64,000 nt of DNA, from contig NC_060886.1 in NCBI RefSeq assembly GCF_014805685.1, positions 20,735,608 to 20,799,607 on the forward strand, written 5' to 3'. Position 1 is the stretch's first letter. Every line of letters starts with the position of its first letter. The DNA is from Silurus meridionalis. Taxonomy: Eukaryota > Chordata > Actinopteri > Siluriformes > Siluridae. Below, piece by piece: positions 36,256 to 48,112 of the stretch. The notes beneath the pieces were generated by a model that saw only the letters and a list, made by a program, of their open reading frames with translations, searched no databases and was not told the DNA's origin. Made by a program: the position numbers and the translations under genes.

Positions 36256-36534
36256 ATTCCATGATTGGAATGTTATTAAAGAATAAAATGAAAGTTATAG
36301 TACCCACTGTTATTAAACGAGACAATTTTGACACAACCTTTGCATGGAACATGGCGTACACAAAAAAGATGAGTCTGGAAATGTGCATACGTCACTTTCC
36401 AGGAAAGTGTTTTGTGTCTGTGTCGCCAATTTCTGTTCTTGCCTTCTGTGTTTCCACCTTGTGCGTATGCAGGGTTTAGAGTTTACCTACAGTTGCGCAC
36501 TTTCTATTTTCTTTTGTACTATTCCAAAATGCAT

Positions 36535-37020
36535 TAAATTCATTATTTTCCACACAATTACAAAAACAATACCCCATAATAACAACATACGAGAAGTTTG
36601 TTTAAAATCTTCACAAATGTATTAAAAATAAGTGGAAAAAAATCACGTACAAGTGTTCACAGTCTTTGCCATGACACTCAAAATTGAGTTTAGGTTCATC
36701 CTGTTTCCACTGGAAATTTCCACATTGATCATCTTTGAGATGTTTCTACAACTTTTTTGGATTCAGTTGATTGGACATGATTCGGAAAGGCACACACCTG
36801 TCTATATAAGGTCCCACAGTTAACAGTGCAAGTCAAACCAAGCCATGAAGTCTAAGGAATTGTCTGTAGACCTCTGAGACAGGACTGTATTGAGGCACAG
36901 ATCTGGTGAAGGGAACAAAAAAATTTCTGCAGCAAGTTACCAATGAGCACAGTGGCCTCCATCATCCGTAAATGGAAGAAGTTTGGAACCACCAGAACTC
37001 TTCCTATAGCGGGCCAACCT
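36535..37020 (+). mobile_element. 5-prime half of a Tc1 element of the salmonid type
   Basis: Contains a left-end region, then 'ggcacacacctgtctatata', 'aagccatgaagtctaaggaa' and the first codons of a transposase (STVASIIRKWKKFGTTRTLP). This is the familiar fish Tc1 N-terminal DNA-binding part. It stops abruptly near 37,020. Frames are broken. Confidence 0.7.
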
Positions 37021-37039
37021 TTTTTTTTTTGCTGAGAAA

Positions 37040-37302
37040 ATCCATCCACCCTAAGCCTAAAGCACACCTGTGCAATAATCATGCTGTCTAATCAGCATCT
37101 TGATACCCACACCTGTGAGTTGGATATATTTTTTCGGCAAAGGAGACGTGGTCACTAACACATATTCAGACAGATTTGTGAACAGTATTTGAGAGAAATA
37201 GGCCTTTTGTGTGCTTAGAAAAAGTCTTAGATCTTTCAGTTCAGCTCATGAAAAATGGGGCAAAAACCAAAGTGTTGCATTTTAAATTTTGTTCAGTATA
37301 GA
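37040..37302. mobile_element. End fragment of a different DNA transposon
   Basis: 'tgtgcaataatcatgctgtc', 'gagagaaataggccttttgt' and the terminus 'attttgttcagtata' match a widespread fish DNA-transposon end. It abuts the truncated Tc1 with only a T-rich junction between them. Confidence 0.5.
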
Positions 37303-37461
37303 ATGATGTCAAAAACAAAAAGCATTCAGTGAGTGACAGTTCCCTGGTTGGAAACACCTTGTGGATTTGACAGGTCTGAAAAGAGGTCAGCTGTTAGGAA
37401 GAATATAGCTTAAATAACTGTATAAATAACTGAATGTAACTGAATAAATAACTTGTTATAT

Positions 37462-38678
37462 TACAACCCCATTTCCAAAAATGTTGAGACATTGTGCTAA
37501 ATGTAAACAAAAACACAATATAATGATTCACATATCTCATAAATCCATATTTTATTCACACTAAAATGTAAAAAAGTGTGTCATATGTTTAAACTGAAAA
37601 TATTTAAGGGGAAAAAAAGCTAATTTAAAATTTTTTGCTGCAACAGGTACCAAAAAAGGGACAGGGACATGTTTACCACTGTGTAACATTATGTCTTCTG
37701 TCCATATACATCTGGGAACTGAGGAGACCAGTTACAGAGGTTTTGGGAGAGGGATGTTGTCCCATGTGTGTCTGATACAGGATTCTAGCTGCTCAACAGT
37801 TCTGGGTGTCCTTTGTTGTGTTTGTGTTTCATGATGTGCCAAATGTTTTCAAATGACGAAAGGTCTAGACTACAGGCAGGTCGGTTTAGCACCCGGACTC
37901 TTCTACTACGAAGTCATGCTATTGCAATATATGCAGTATTGAGCATTTTAGCATATTATGTCATATTAGCATTGACTTGCTTAAATAAGCAAGGCTTTTC
38001 TTCAAAAAGAGTTTTCCGAATAGAAGCATTTCTTGTCCTAAAACCTGTTTATACAGTTCAACATTGATGGAGCCTTTCAAAATATGTAAGCTGCCCAATC
38101 CACAAGAACTAATGCACTCCTATACCATTAGAGATGCAGAGATGCAGAGACTGAAGTCAGATTGTCCCTCTCCTTTTTAGTCCGTAGGACATGGTGTCTG
38201 TTGTTTCTAAAAATAAATGTAAATTTCGATTCATCTGACCATAAAACAGTTTTCCACTTTCACTCAGTGAATTTTAAATGAGCTTTGCCAAGAGAGGAGG
38301 GAAGGGTTTCTGGATCAAGTTCACACATGTGTAGACACAAATTAGTCTTTCACAGATTGGTGAAGCTCTTCCCATCTTTACTTCTGAGAAACTCTGCCTC
38401 TCTAAGATGCATTATTTATACCCAATCATCTTGCTGACTGTTTAATTTTAATAACATTTTCCAGACATTAGTTTCCCCGTCCCAACCTTTTTGAGAAATG
38501 TTACAGCGTTCAAATTTAAAATGACCTTTTTTTCTTCTTCTTAAAATTGTACATTTCCTCAGTTTAAGGGTTTGATGTTTTGTATGTTTTGTTGATAATT
38601 AAATATAGGTTTATGACATTTGCGAATAATTTTTTTCAATTTTATTTTACATTTACATTTTTTGGAATTGGGGTTGTA
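37462..38678 (-). mobile_element. Decayed DNA transposon with TACAACCCC inverted ends
   Basis: Left end TACAACCCCATTTCCAAAAA and right end (reverse complement TACAACCCCAATTCCAAAAA) are inverted repeats about 1.2 kb apart. The interior resembles a broken transposase read on the minus strand, but I cannot name the superfamily. No open frame exceeds 84 codons. Confidence 0.6.
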
Positions 38679-40240
38679 GAATAATAGCTTTTAACAACCA
38701 TACTAAACAGAAAAGCATCACAGACAGGAATTTCATGCAGTGAGAATGAATGCTATTAAAGCAAGAAGCCCAATGAACACAATTCAACAAATTCTCCTTT
38801 CACTGCAGCCACAGCTGCGCCATCCGCATACATCATATCTAGCAGAAGCATCAATATTAACTTCATAAAATGACCCCGGGTTTTAACTGCATTGCCAAAT
38901 TGTGGAATGACAAAATAGCTATTAAATTCACATAAATATATTTGATTTTGTACATTTAAATGGCGTGAAAATGCAGACGTGTTTTGACGCCTGCGAGAGG
39001 GCCTTAGAGTAAGCAAGTTACAATCTGATATGTTCAAGCAACTAAGAGTTTATGGTCAAATAAGAGTGCTGGCTTTATTGCAATATGTGATGTGACAGGT
39101 GAAATCTTTTTAAATAAAAACTCTAAATTGAAACAAACTAAATTGAATATTGGGAAAAGTTTTAATACATATTTATAGACAAAGATATATAAACAATTTA
39201 AGCAGTGATTTAAGATTATAGAATATTCTTCTGGAATAATTTGTTACGTTAAGTAATTGCAATATGCCCACGTCCCAGGTTTACAACCTATTGCTGAACA
39301 AGCCACAGCAAGATTTCTTTTTATATAAAGAGGTAATTGGAGGGTAATCTTTTAGTGCACTCACTAAAACCTGGTTAAAATTTGCTTGGATCCTTCGTGT
39401 GGGACCAACAGCACTGATATCTTTTATGAACCACTTGCTGATGCTAATTTAAGAGATGTTATTCAAAGTTGGTTGGAAACATTATTCAGGTTTCTTTTTC
39501 ATGTATCTTCGTGTTGCTAAAAAGGTTCAACCAAGGTAGCAAAGGTTGTTTTGCCTCTTAGCACAAAATAGAGAGCAAGATTTTATTTATTGTCAACTCA
39601 CTGAAAAATACTAACCGCAATGTGAAGTTAAAGTAGAAATTTATATTCTGCAGCTGGGAGCAGAAACTTTATGATTATAAAAAATAAATCACAGAAGAAC
39701 CTCTGAAACACAAAATGAGTTTGAAGGGATCCAGCTTCTGTAAGAAAGGTCATAGGCAGGTGAAACTGACCAACATTGCATACATAAAACAAATAATGAA
39801 TGTTTTCATAAATGCTTTGTCAAGCTTTAATAAAATTTAAAGAGTTTTCTTTCTTAGAGGCATGGATCACAAAAACATGAGAGTGCTTCAACACAAACAC
39901 ACCTAGTGGAACAAAAAGAAAAAGTGGGACAACATAGAACAAGAGATTGCTGACTATCTCATGACCTACAGCATTATACAACAGAAATGAGACAGAATTA
40001 TGAGGTTGCCTCATTTGTTACATCAGAACTGACCAATATCTGAAAATAATACATATTTTCAGGTTAGGCTGACTGCTATGATGCTACTTGCTGGGTTTCC
40101 ATTATATAATTTAAACATCAGATATACCAATGTTCTGTCAAGTGATGTTAATCAGAAAAGTAACTGAATTGTGGATTATCCCTGTTTTTTTCATCCTGTG
40201 TTAATGATCCAAAAATAACATACTATGCTTCTGGGTACCT
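38679..40240. other. Unassigned stretch
   Basis: AT-rich. A 93-codon minus-strand frame (38756-39037) vaguely recalls a LINE C-terminus (GNAVKTRGHFMKL), too weak to call. Confidence 0.35.
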
Positions 40241-40259
40241 CCTGGTATCTTGCATTGGT

Positions 40260-40602
40260 GTCTGCTCATCTGGTTCCACCATCTCTCACGATACAAAAAA
40301 GGAATGCCTCAAGACTTTTCTCTGTTCTGGCACATGGGTGGTAGAATGAACTTCCCCTAGATGTCTTAACATCTGAGACACTAGCAATGTTCAAATGATG
40401 TTTAAAGACCTACTTTTTCGAGAAGTACTTAATTAGTGTACTATTTAACTGTTACCGCCCCAGCAGACATTAGACATGGTAGTAATACATTTATCCCATA
40501 TTAGGATAAAGGTATTGATAGACTTCGAAGCACTTGCTAGCTAACACAAGCAAAGCACAAACTAGATAAGAGCATCTGCTAAATGGGATAAATATAAATG
40601 TA
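40260..40602 (+). mobile_element. Decayed L2-type LINE 3-prime end
   Basis: Shares 'cttttctctgttctggca', 'gaatgaacttcccctagatg' and the terminal 'gcatctgctaaatg...taaatgtaaatg' block with the better copy at 42,868-43,465. Badly decayed. Confidence 0.65.
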
Positions 40603-40736
40603 AATGCTTTTATGCAGTTTATGTGTATTCCTTCCACTCCCAAAAACAGACAATATGTGGATTGTCTACTCAAAAATAACCTGCTATACTGAAGTATCTC
40701 CATTTTGGAAAACTTTTACCTTAACTTCACTACATT

Positions 40737-40741
<5 letters not shown>

Positions 40742-40795
<54 letters not shown>
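40742..40795. repeat. (AC)27 microsatellite
   Basis: Pure CA tract. Confidence 0.95.
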
Positions 40796-40797
<2 letters not shown>

Positions 40798-41029
40798 TAT
40801 ATATACATATATACCCATGACCTTAACTGTGTGATTTGATTTTTTTAAAGTAGTTGAAAAGAAGGTTTTGGCCTCATGATAATTAATAGATATCAATCAG
40901 TGTTTGATTAATTAATATCATTCTATCAATAGATTGTTGTGCTAGCAGTAACATTAGAGTATTTTCACATAAACTGAGTTGATTAAACAAGAGTCTTGTG
41001 ACAAACATTATAATTGGACATTATAGGCA

Positions 41030-41205
41030 CAATAAAACAGTATTCATTGTAGTATTTGGATACTTAAGTACATTTGAAGGCAAATATTTTTGTACTTTTA
41101 CTCAACTGAGAGACTAAAGGAAACATTTTTACTGGATTAATATTTTACCTAGTGTATCTCTACTTTTACTGAAGTACATGGTTTGTGTATTTTGTCCACC
41201 ACTGA
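41030..41205. mobile_element. Probable MITE fragment
   Basis: 'tacatttgaaggcaaatat', 'tacttttactcaactgagag' and 'gtattttgtccaccactg' resemble the end of a common fish MITE rich in TACTTTTACT. Only one end is recognisable. Confidence 0.35.
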
Positions 41206-42867
41206 ATCTTTGTACCAATATGCTGATTTAACTGCAGCCTACAAGATGGATTCTAACTTTGTTCTGTGAACTTGATTAAAACCTATTTTTTATGCTGGTG
41301 GCCATTGTATTTGACACCCCTCATTTTTTATAGCTATCCTTATAGAGATCCTTTATGGTGCTAGATGAAACCTTTTCATAAAAGTACAATAACAATATAG
41401 CAATGCAGAACACCAGAGATCGAGGATGTATAGTATGTACAGTTTCATTATTTATTTGTTTCATTATTTATTTATTTATTTATTTATTTATATTTGAAGG
41501 TAGCAGATTGGACATTTTTTCCAGGGGGCCATTTTAATAAAAGATTACAAAACCATGCTGAAAATGCTCATCCTTTGCCCAGAAGTACACAGTCATTTCA
41601 TTTCGATATGCTTGAACAATTTGGAGGGGGTCTCCACAAGCTACTGAAGTCTATTCATCTGCGTTTGTTTAGATGGCTTGAAAAGATTTGTAACTACACC
41701 ACAATCATTTCTTAGCCATTAATATTGTATATGGCAGAGCATGGGAGCAGAGCAAATAGACTGAACATAGTTCTGTGGTCTGAGACGGAAACAAGCTGTA
41801 CATTAATCACATTCATGAAGATTGGTATTTTATGTTTTTGTCTCTGCAGAGACATAATGCATTGTGAAAAAATAAGAAACAAGTCTGTAAAATAAATGTG
41901 AATGCGCCACATGAGATAAATAAAGGCACCCAAGTTATTTTCATTGTTAATGTGTCTGTATGTGCTGATGTGATGAGGGGTTAAGTCGCACCCTATAACC
42001 CACACAGTTTTTAGACTGACTCTGGCACAGAAACCAACAACTTACAGAAAACTTGATGCACACACATAAAACTGTCATACAGTTTAATGTTGGCCAAAGG
42101 GCTGAAATCACTCTTAGTTCCACACTCACTGTAAAATCCTAACTGTACATATAAGTTAAATTAATATATGACAAAATCTTCCTCTTGCCCACCCTACCTC
42201 TTTCTCTCTCTCAATCACTTTTACTTTTTTAATGACCCCATACCAGCAGCAGCAGCAATGTGAATTTCTGTTTGCCTCAGTGCTTGTAAAATCACACCAC
42301 AAATCTAAGACCCACAGCATAAAAGAGACAACAGCAAACAATTAACCCCCTAAACTCCAAGATGAAAGCTTACAATCTTCACAGAAATTTGCCTTTGCTT
42401 TCCCAAATTACTGCAAGTAAAAGCTCATTTGGACACTTAATATTTTGGAAACAGTCAGTAACCCAATGGTCTTGTAATGGACTGTCAGGAGACAACACCT
42501 GCTTAAAGTAACCCAACACTATTTTTTGCAAAGAAATCAAGCATGATACTAAGAATTGTGAAAGTCACACAGACACAATTAATGACACTTGTACATATTG
42601 CAGTATTTTAAAAACGTATCTAGGTTATGTATGTAACTCTAGTTCCCACAGCATGGACAACGTGGTCGTGTTCCCAAAGCGTTGCCGATCCACCTCATTC
42701 TGTTCCTGCTTATATATACATGTATATTTTCCTTGTAGATTTTAAATAATCCTTTGCAATTACTGAATAATGCCCTGCAGTGCAGCATACATTCAAAACA
42801 AGTGAATATTCATTTAATAAACATTCATGTCACACAGTGAGTCCTCATACTACAGATATGGTTTCAC
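41206..42867. other. Unassigned stretch with a (TTTA)n tract and an inverted promoter-like piece
   Basis: (TTTA)n at about 41455-41491. The segment about 42,640-42,700 is similar, in reverse, to the start of the duplicated segment at 43,547 ('ggcaacgctttgggaac' in reverse complement). Nothing else recognised. Confidence 0.4.
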
Positions 42868-43470
42868 GTTTCAAGTTTTCAAGTTTCAAGACTCGACTAC
42901 TGCAACTCTCTGCTGGCAGGTCTTCCCCTGAATGCTATCTGTCCACTGCAAATGATCCAAAATGCAGCTGCACGGTTTGTGTTTAATCAGCCCAAGTTCT
43001 CCCACACCACCCCACTGCTGTGCTCCCTTCCCTGGCTTTCAGTAGCTGCACATATCAGATTCAAAACACTGATGCTTGCCTACAATGCCAAAAATGGACC
43101 AGCACCACGCTGTCTGAGATCCTCCAGCACTGCTCGACTGGTACCACCTTCTCTCAGAATGAGAGGTAAGTACACTTCAAGGCTCTTCTCTGTTCTGGCA
43201 CCAAAGTGGTGGAATGAACTTCCCCTAGATGTCTGTACAGCGGATTCCCTGATTATCTTCAAGCGACGACTGAAGACCTACCTCTTCCTGAAACACTTAA
43301 ATTAGCACTTTCCAAGTTTGTAGAATTCTAGGGTTATATCTATATTAAGTTTGTAATCTGGCGTACCAGTGTAGATTTATTCATTACTAGAGATTTAAAG
43401 CACTTTTGTACGTCGCTCTGGATAAGGGCGTCTGCTAAATGCGGCAAATGTAAATGTAAATGTAAATATG
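42868..43470 (+). mobile_element. L2-type LINE C-terminal end and 3-prime tail
   Basis: Encodes the conserved C-terminal region of L2-like ORF2 (RLDYCNSLLAG, MIQNAAARFVFNQPK, LFSVLAPKWWNELPLDVCTA, IIFKRRLKTYLFLKHLN) with frameshifts near 42,960. It is followed by the tail 'cgctctggataagggcgtct' and (TAAATG)n repeats. The reverse transcriptase core is absent. Confidence 0.8.
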
Positions 43471-43546
43471 GTGCCTTGACCCAGTGGTATAAATCCCATT
43501 TCTCTTCAGGAACTCAAGCTGCATCAACAATGCTTTTGGGAACGCT

Positions 43547-44460
43547 TCCGTGTTGACCACACTCTGAATCACAAGCATAATAATCCATTGGAAAGCGCAG
43601 TGTCATGGCTGTGGTAACGTCACGACCAGGAAGCTTTCAGGCCAGGAAGGTGCAGCCCAAAGACCAACCCAGAACCTCCCGACAGGGAGCAAGCAGCAGG
43701 AGCAGGCAGGAGTAAGATTAAAAAAGAATCAGAATCAGGTTTATTGGCCAAGTGTGTTGACACACACAAGGAATTTGGTTCCAGCAGTTAGTGACTTTTA
43801 AAGTACAGACATAGATAAAACTATACATTTAGCTAGGACTATACAAGACAAAACAGATAACACAAGACAAAATCAGACTTTACAAGACAATACAGACAAT
43901 GTGAGACAATATAGACAGTATGAGTATTAAATAGGGATTCAGAGTATATGACAGATCAGTCCGTGTTGACCACACTCTGAATCACAAGCATAATAATCCA
44001 TTGATAGCGCAGTGTCATGGCTGTGGTAACGTCACGACCAGGAAGCTATAAAAGCACATGGAGTGTTTGATCAGGAAGCGCTCTATGTGTGTTTGTTTCA
44101 ATAGTAAGTGGTAATGTCTGAAAAAAAAAAAAAAAAAACAAGCAGTAAGAGGAAGCATTCTTTCCGGCTTCATTACACTATATTACGGGAGGTATGCACA
44201 GCCAGTTTGTTGCTTGCTTAGGAGCAGAGCTTGCTAGATCGGTTCTCAAGGGAGCAGATTGCGCTCACATGTCTATGCGGTGTCATGTCTATCCCGGTGG
44301 GCACTCTTCCTGCGGGTCATAGATGGATCTGGCAGAGGGTCTGGAGACGGGCTTGTCCATTTCTCCTTCCTCACGTGCCGGGTCCAGGGTTGCTCGCAAG
44401 CTTCCGAAGCACAGCTTTAACGTTTTTTCTCCCCCACCTCTCTTCCTACAAGGAGTAGTT
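43547..44460 (+). mobile_element. Retroelement promoter segment, duplicated, with start of an ORF
   Basis: An 89-bp segment (TCCGTGTTGACCACAC to CACGACCAGGAAGCT) occurs at about 43,549-43,637 and again at 43,960-44,047, differing only by a short indel or substitution. The second copy runs into TATAAAAGC at 44,047, a TATA box, and then into a short broken frame (44,100-44,460) that could be the start of a gag-like ORF. Between the copies is an unrelated retroelement tail ('aatcaggtttattggccaag'). The layout suggests an LTR or DIRS-like element; the family is not proven. Confidence 0.45.
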
Positions 44461-46210
44461 TAAAGCAGGAGGGGACCTAATACAGCTCTGTTGGTGATCT
44501 GTTGGAGATATAGCTGAAGATAGGGGCCAGTTGATCAGCACATGCTTTAAGAGAGGAGGCGAAGACACCATCTGGGCTGGGAGCTTTCCTTGTCTTCTGT
44601 CTCTGAAAGAGCTGATACACATCCTCTTTACAAATCGTGAGCTTGTGTGCTGGGAGGAGTTGTTAGAGGGGTTTTCAGAGGTGTGAAGATATTTTCTTCA
44701 GTGGGGAGGGGTGGTCTCCTGTAGTTTGTGATATCTTGCAGGCCTTTCCATACTGATGCAGGATCATTAGCTGAAAACCTGCTTTTCAGAGTAGCTTCTT
44801 TTGACTATTCTGATCTCTTTTGTCAGTAGGTTCCTGGACTGCTTGTACAGAGCTCTATGTTGTATACTGCAGCACCAGGGTTTCTGGAGGAACATTGTCT
44901 CGTTTTTACTGTGTACTGTGTACCATTGTGCATAGTAGAAATGACAGTAAAAGCCTCTTGACTTGACTTAACTTGCTTTGTCCTTCCCTCCCCTCCTGGT
45001 TTTTTTTCAGTTTGGCTGTGACCCATGGCTTGCTGTTACTAAATTTGCAGAAGATTTTGGTTGGCACACACACACACACGTCTTCACAAAAACTGATGTA
45101 AGATGTCACAGTGTCAGTCAGTATAGCCAGGCTGTCAGTTCCAGTCTCAAAGACACTACAATCAGTGCAGTGAAAGCAATCTTGTAGTTCTTGCTTTGCC
45201 TCACTGGTCCATCTCTTCACTATTTTGACTACTGGCTTAGCAGATTTCAGTTTCTTCCTGTATGTGGGAAAAGCAGTGATCCAAGCAGTGATCCCAAGGA
45301 GTTCCCTAAAGTTGCCCGGGGTACAGAGCCATATGTGTCCTTAAGAATGGTGTAGCAATGATCCAGTGTAATTTTTCACTCTTGTGGGACAATTAATATG
45401 CTGCCTGTACTTTGGAAGTTCAAGTGTTAGTTTTGCTCTGTTAAAGTCTCCAAGGATAATAAAAAGAGAATCTGGATATTTTTGCTCCAAGCCGGATATT
45501 TGGTTTGGCAGGTTTTGCAGTGCATCACTCACGTTGGCCTGCGGTGGGATGTTAACTCCGGTCAGAATGAATGAGGAAAGTACCTGCGGTGACTAAAGCG
45601 GTTTACAGTTTATGAACAGTGATTCCAAGTTTGGGCTGCAGTATTTATCCAGCACTGTGACATCTGTACCCCAACATTCCTTAATGTAAAAGCAGGTTCC
45701 GCCGCCTTTAATTTTGCCTGATAGCTCTATTACACGATCCGCTCAGTGTAAGTGGAAGCCTGAGAGAAGTAATCCCCTGTCCGTGATTGAGTGACTGACC
45801 CAAGTTTTAGTAAAACAGAGAGCAGCGGAGCATGTAAAGTCTTTGTTCTGTTAGGAAGAGTCAGTTCATCCATTTTGTTCAGCAGTGAGAGGGGGTTCGC
45901 CAGGTAAACCGATGAGAGCACAGTTCTAAATCCCCTCTGTCATAGCTTCACTAGCGCACTGGCAGGCTAGTCTCCTCGATGTACCAAAGAAAGCACCTGC
46001 TCCTCCAAATATGAGCTCCAAAACACTTTCCGGGTTTAAAAACTAGTGAGAAAGTGTCTTTAGTGAACTGCCTGATGTTAAGCAGTTCTTCTCCAGTGTA
46101 AGTTATCAGGGTAGGGTAACCAAACACACAGACAATAAACAAAAAGAAAGAAAGTACCAGAGAGAGTTGTGCCGAGGCTGCCATCCACAGCGCCATCTTG
46201 GATGCCTGCC
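44461..46210 (-). mobile_element. LINE endonuclease-region fragment, antisense
   Basis: The reverse strand carries the endonuclease motif FIILGDFNRAKLTLELPKYR (about 45,470-45,410) and the linker region RWTSEAKQELQDCFHCTD and KPWVTAKLKK (about 45,210-45,010), typical of fish L2/Rex-like LINEs. A signal-peptide-like frame (MALWMAASAQLSLVLSFFLF, from 46,196) sits where the ORF would begin. Frames are broken and the reverse transcriptase part is missing. Confidence 0.65.
44840..44977 (+). mobile_element. LINE tail of the (CTTGA)n family nested in the antisense LINE
   Basis: 'tttctggaggaacattgtct', 'gaaatgacagtaaaagc' and 'cttgacttgacttaacttg'. It interrupts the antisense LINE between the parts ending at 44,838 and beginning at 44,978. 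Confidence 0.65.
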
Positions 46211-47435
46211 ATGTCCTTGTACTGCAGTGAGAGAATGAAATAATTAATCAAGAAAACATTTGGTCAGTGGAGCTCACAACATTCCTTTTAAGATTGATTT
46301 GATAATGACAGATGTGTTCGAATTAGTAATTGTATGAAATATGTGGTCAGTAAACATGATAAAATTTTACTGTAATTGAATCACAGTGTAACAACGAAGT
46401 AACAAGACTTCCACTTACAACACAAAACTATGAAGTATCATCAGTGACATGCAATCTATAGGGATTTAGATGTCCTTTGTAAATAATTTAGTATATCTGA
46501 TACAGGTAATATAAATGAAGTGTATCATAGTAAACAATTTAATACTGGTGTGTGCACGTGTGAGGCTGCAGGATGCAAGTTATGTATATTTGTCTGTCTA
46601 CATAGTTTAATCTAGATGTATGTATCTGTCTACGGGATCTAATTAATGTTTGCTTGCCTGTCTACATGATTTAATACTTGTGAATCTGCCTGTCTACAGG
46701 GTCTAATTATTGTATGTGTTACCGAAATACATGTTTGGATCCTGAAACTGTTGCATTTTTCATTAACCTCCCAGGTTACTATAATCTCAAGAGGTTTCTA
46801 CATATCTCTGTATATTTTAGCACTGATTCTGCTTGAGGCCACCAATTTAATATGTTCTATATGTTCTATAAGTTCTATATGCTTAACTGTAAAGCAGGGC
46901 ATCCCATGCGTTTCTTTACACCTTATATATTTACACAGACTCCAGGATTCACCTACACATTATACTCTAATAATCAGCACTGCAAGATTACCATACACAC
47001 TTCCTTTCATCTTGGCCTGTGGTTGATGGAGGAAACAGCTATTGGAGGTTTAAAATACAATATATTAAGTATCTTTTTTCTTCTTCTTCATTAATATCCT
47101 TGCACTCATCATTTAAAAACCAACAATTTAAAATAAGACAGCTGTCAGGATGTTATGAAATGATGCAGAGAAGGGAATTCAGACATGTGTGTTCTCATTT
47201 TCTAATTAAATTGCTGGCTCTAGTTATTTAGCAGTATGAATAGTAGTGCAGCGGCTTGGGAAAAGGGTTTTTTTTTAAAGAGATTTTTCCTCCTGAAGAG
47301 AGTGCTAGTGCTAAGTCTCATTAAAGCATTGGTATTCTTTTCATTGAATAACAAATATAATTAGGACACAAGTGAGTTGAAGCAACCAAAACAGTTTTAC
47401 CAGGGACTAAGTACTAGAGAGTATTTAATTCAATT
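46211..47435. other. Unassigned AT-rich stretch
   Basis: Imperfect repeats of 'ctgtctacatgatttaat' (about 46,590-46,720). No gene. Confidence 0.4.
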
Positions 47436-47991
47436 CAACTCAATTTAATTCAATTCATTTTTATTTGTATAGTGCTTTTAACAATAAAGATTGTCTCAAA
47501 GCAGCCTTACACAGATAATGTGGTGCTAAAAAATTAATATGTTCTTTATAAGCGTAAGTTTGTCCCTGATGAGCAAGCTGGTGGCAACTGTGGCAAGGAA
47601 AAACTCCCCGAGATGGCACAAGGCAGAAACCTTGAGAGGAACCAGACTTAAGATTGAACCCATCCTCTAGGTTGCACCGAATGTCCATTTATTGCAGATA
47701 TACGATGTTGTGGGGTACAGTAATGTGATCAGAAGCAAACTATAGTCCTGAGTCAGTGTAGCAGACTGTTGACATTAACTACAGTCCAAATCCATCCTCA
47801 AAGCTCACATTCTACTCCGGAATTTCATTAAACCACCCAAGGTGTTGATGAGAAACTGTTTCCAGATGCACAGAGTGGCCTCTAATTGAAGAGGACACTA
47901 TCCAGAGGCAGGCCTGGACGAAGTGGGAAGATCTGGGGAGGGAAGCGGGGCAGGAACAGTGGTCACTGGAACCTCGGGAGCATGTTTAACT

Positions 47992-48035
<44 letters not shown>

Positions 48036-48112
48036 GATGGGTGGCAGGAAGAGAAGGATATAGATTATTATGTGTCCTTATTGTTGTAGGACTCACTATG
48101 GCAGCATAACTA

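Noticed and set aside
38756..39037. 93-codon minus-strand frame as a possible LINE C-terminus
   Set aside because: Only a few residues (TRGHFMKL) recall a LINE; not enough to support a call.
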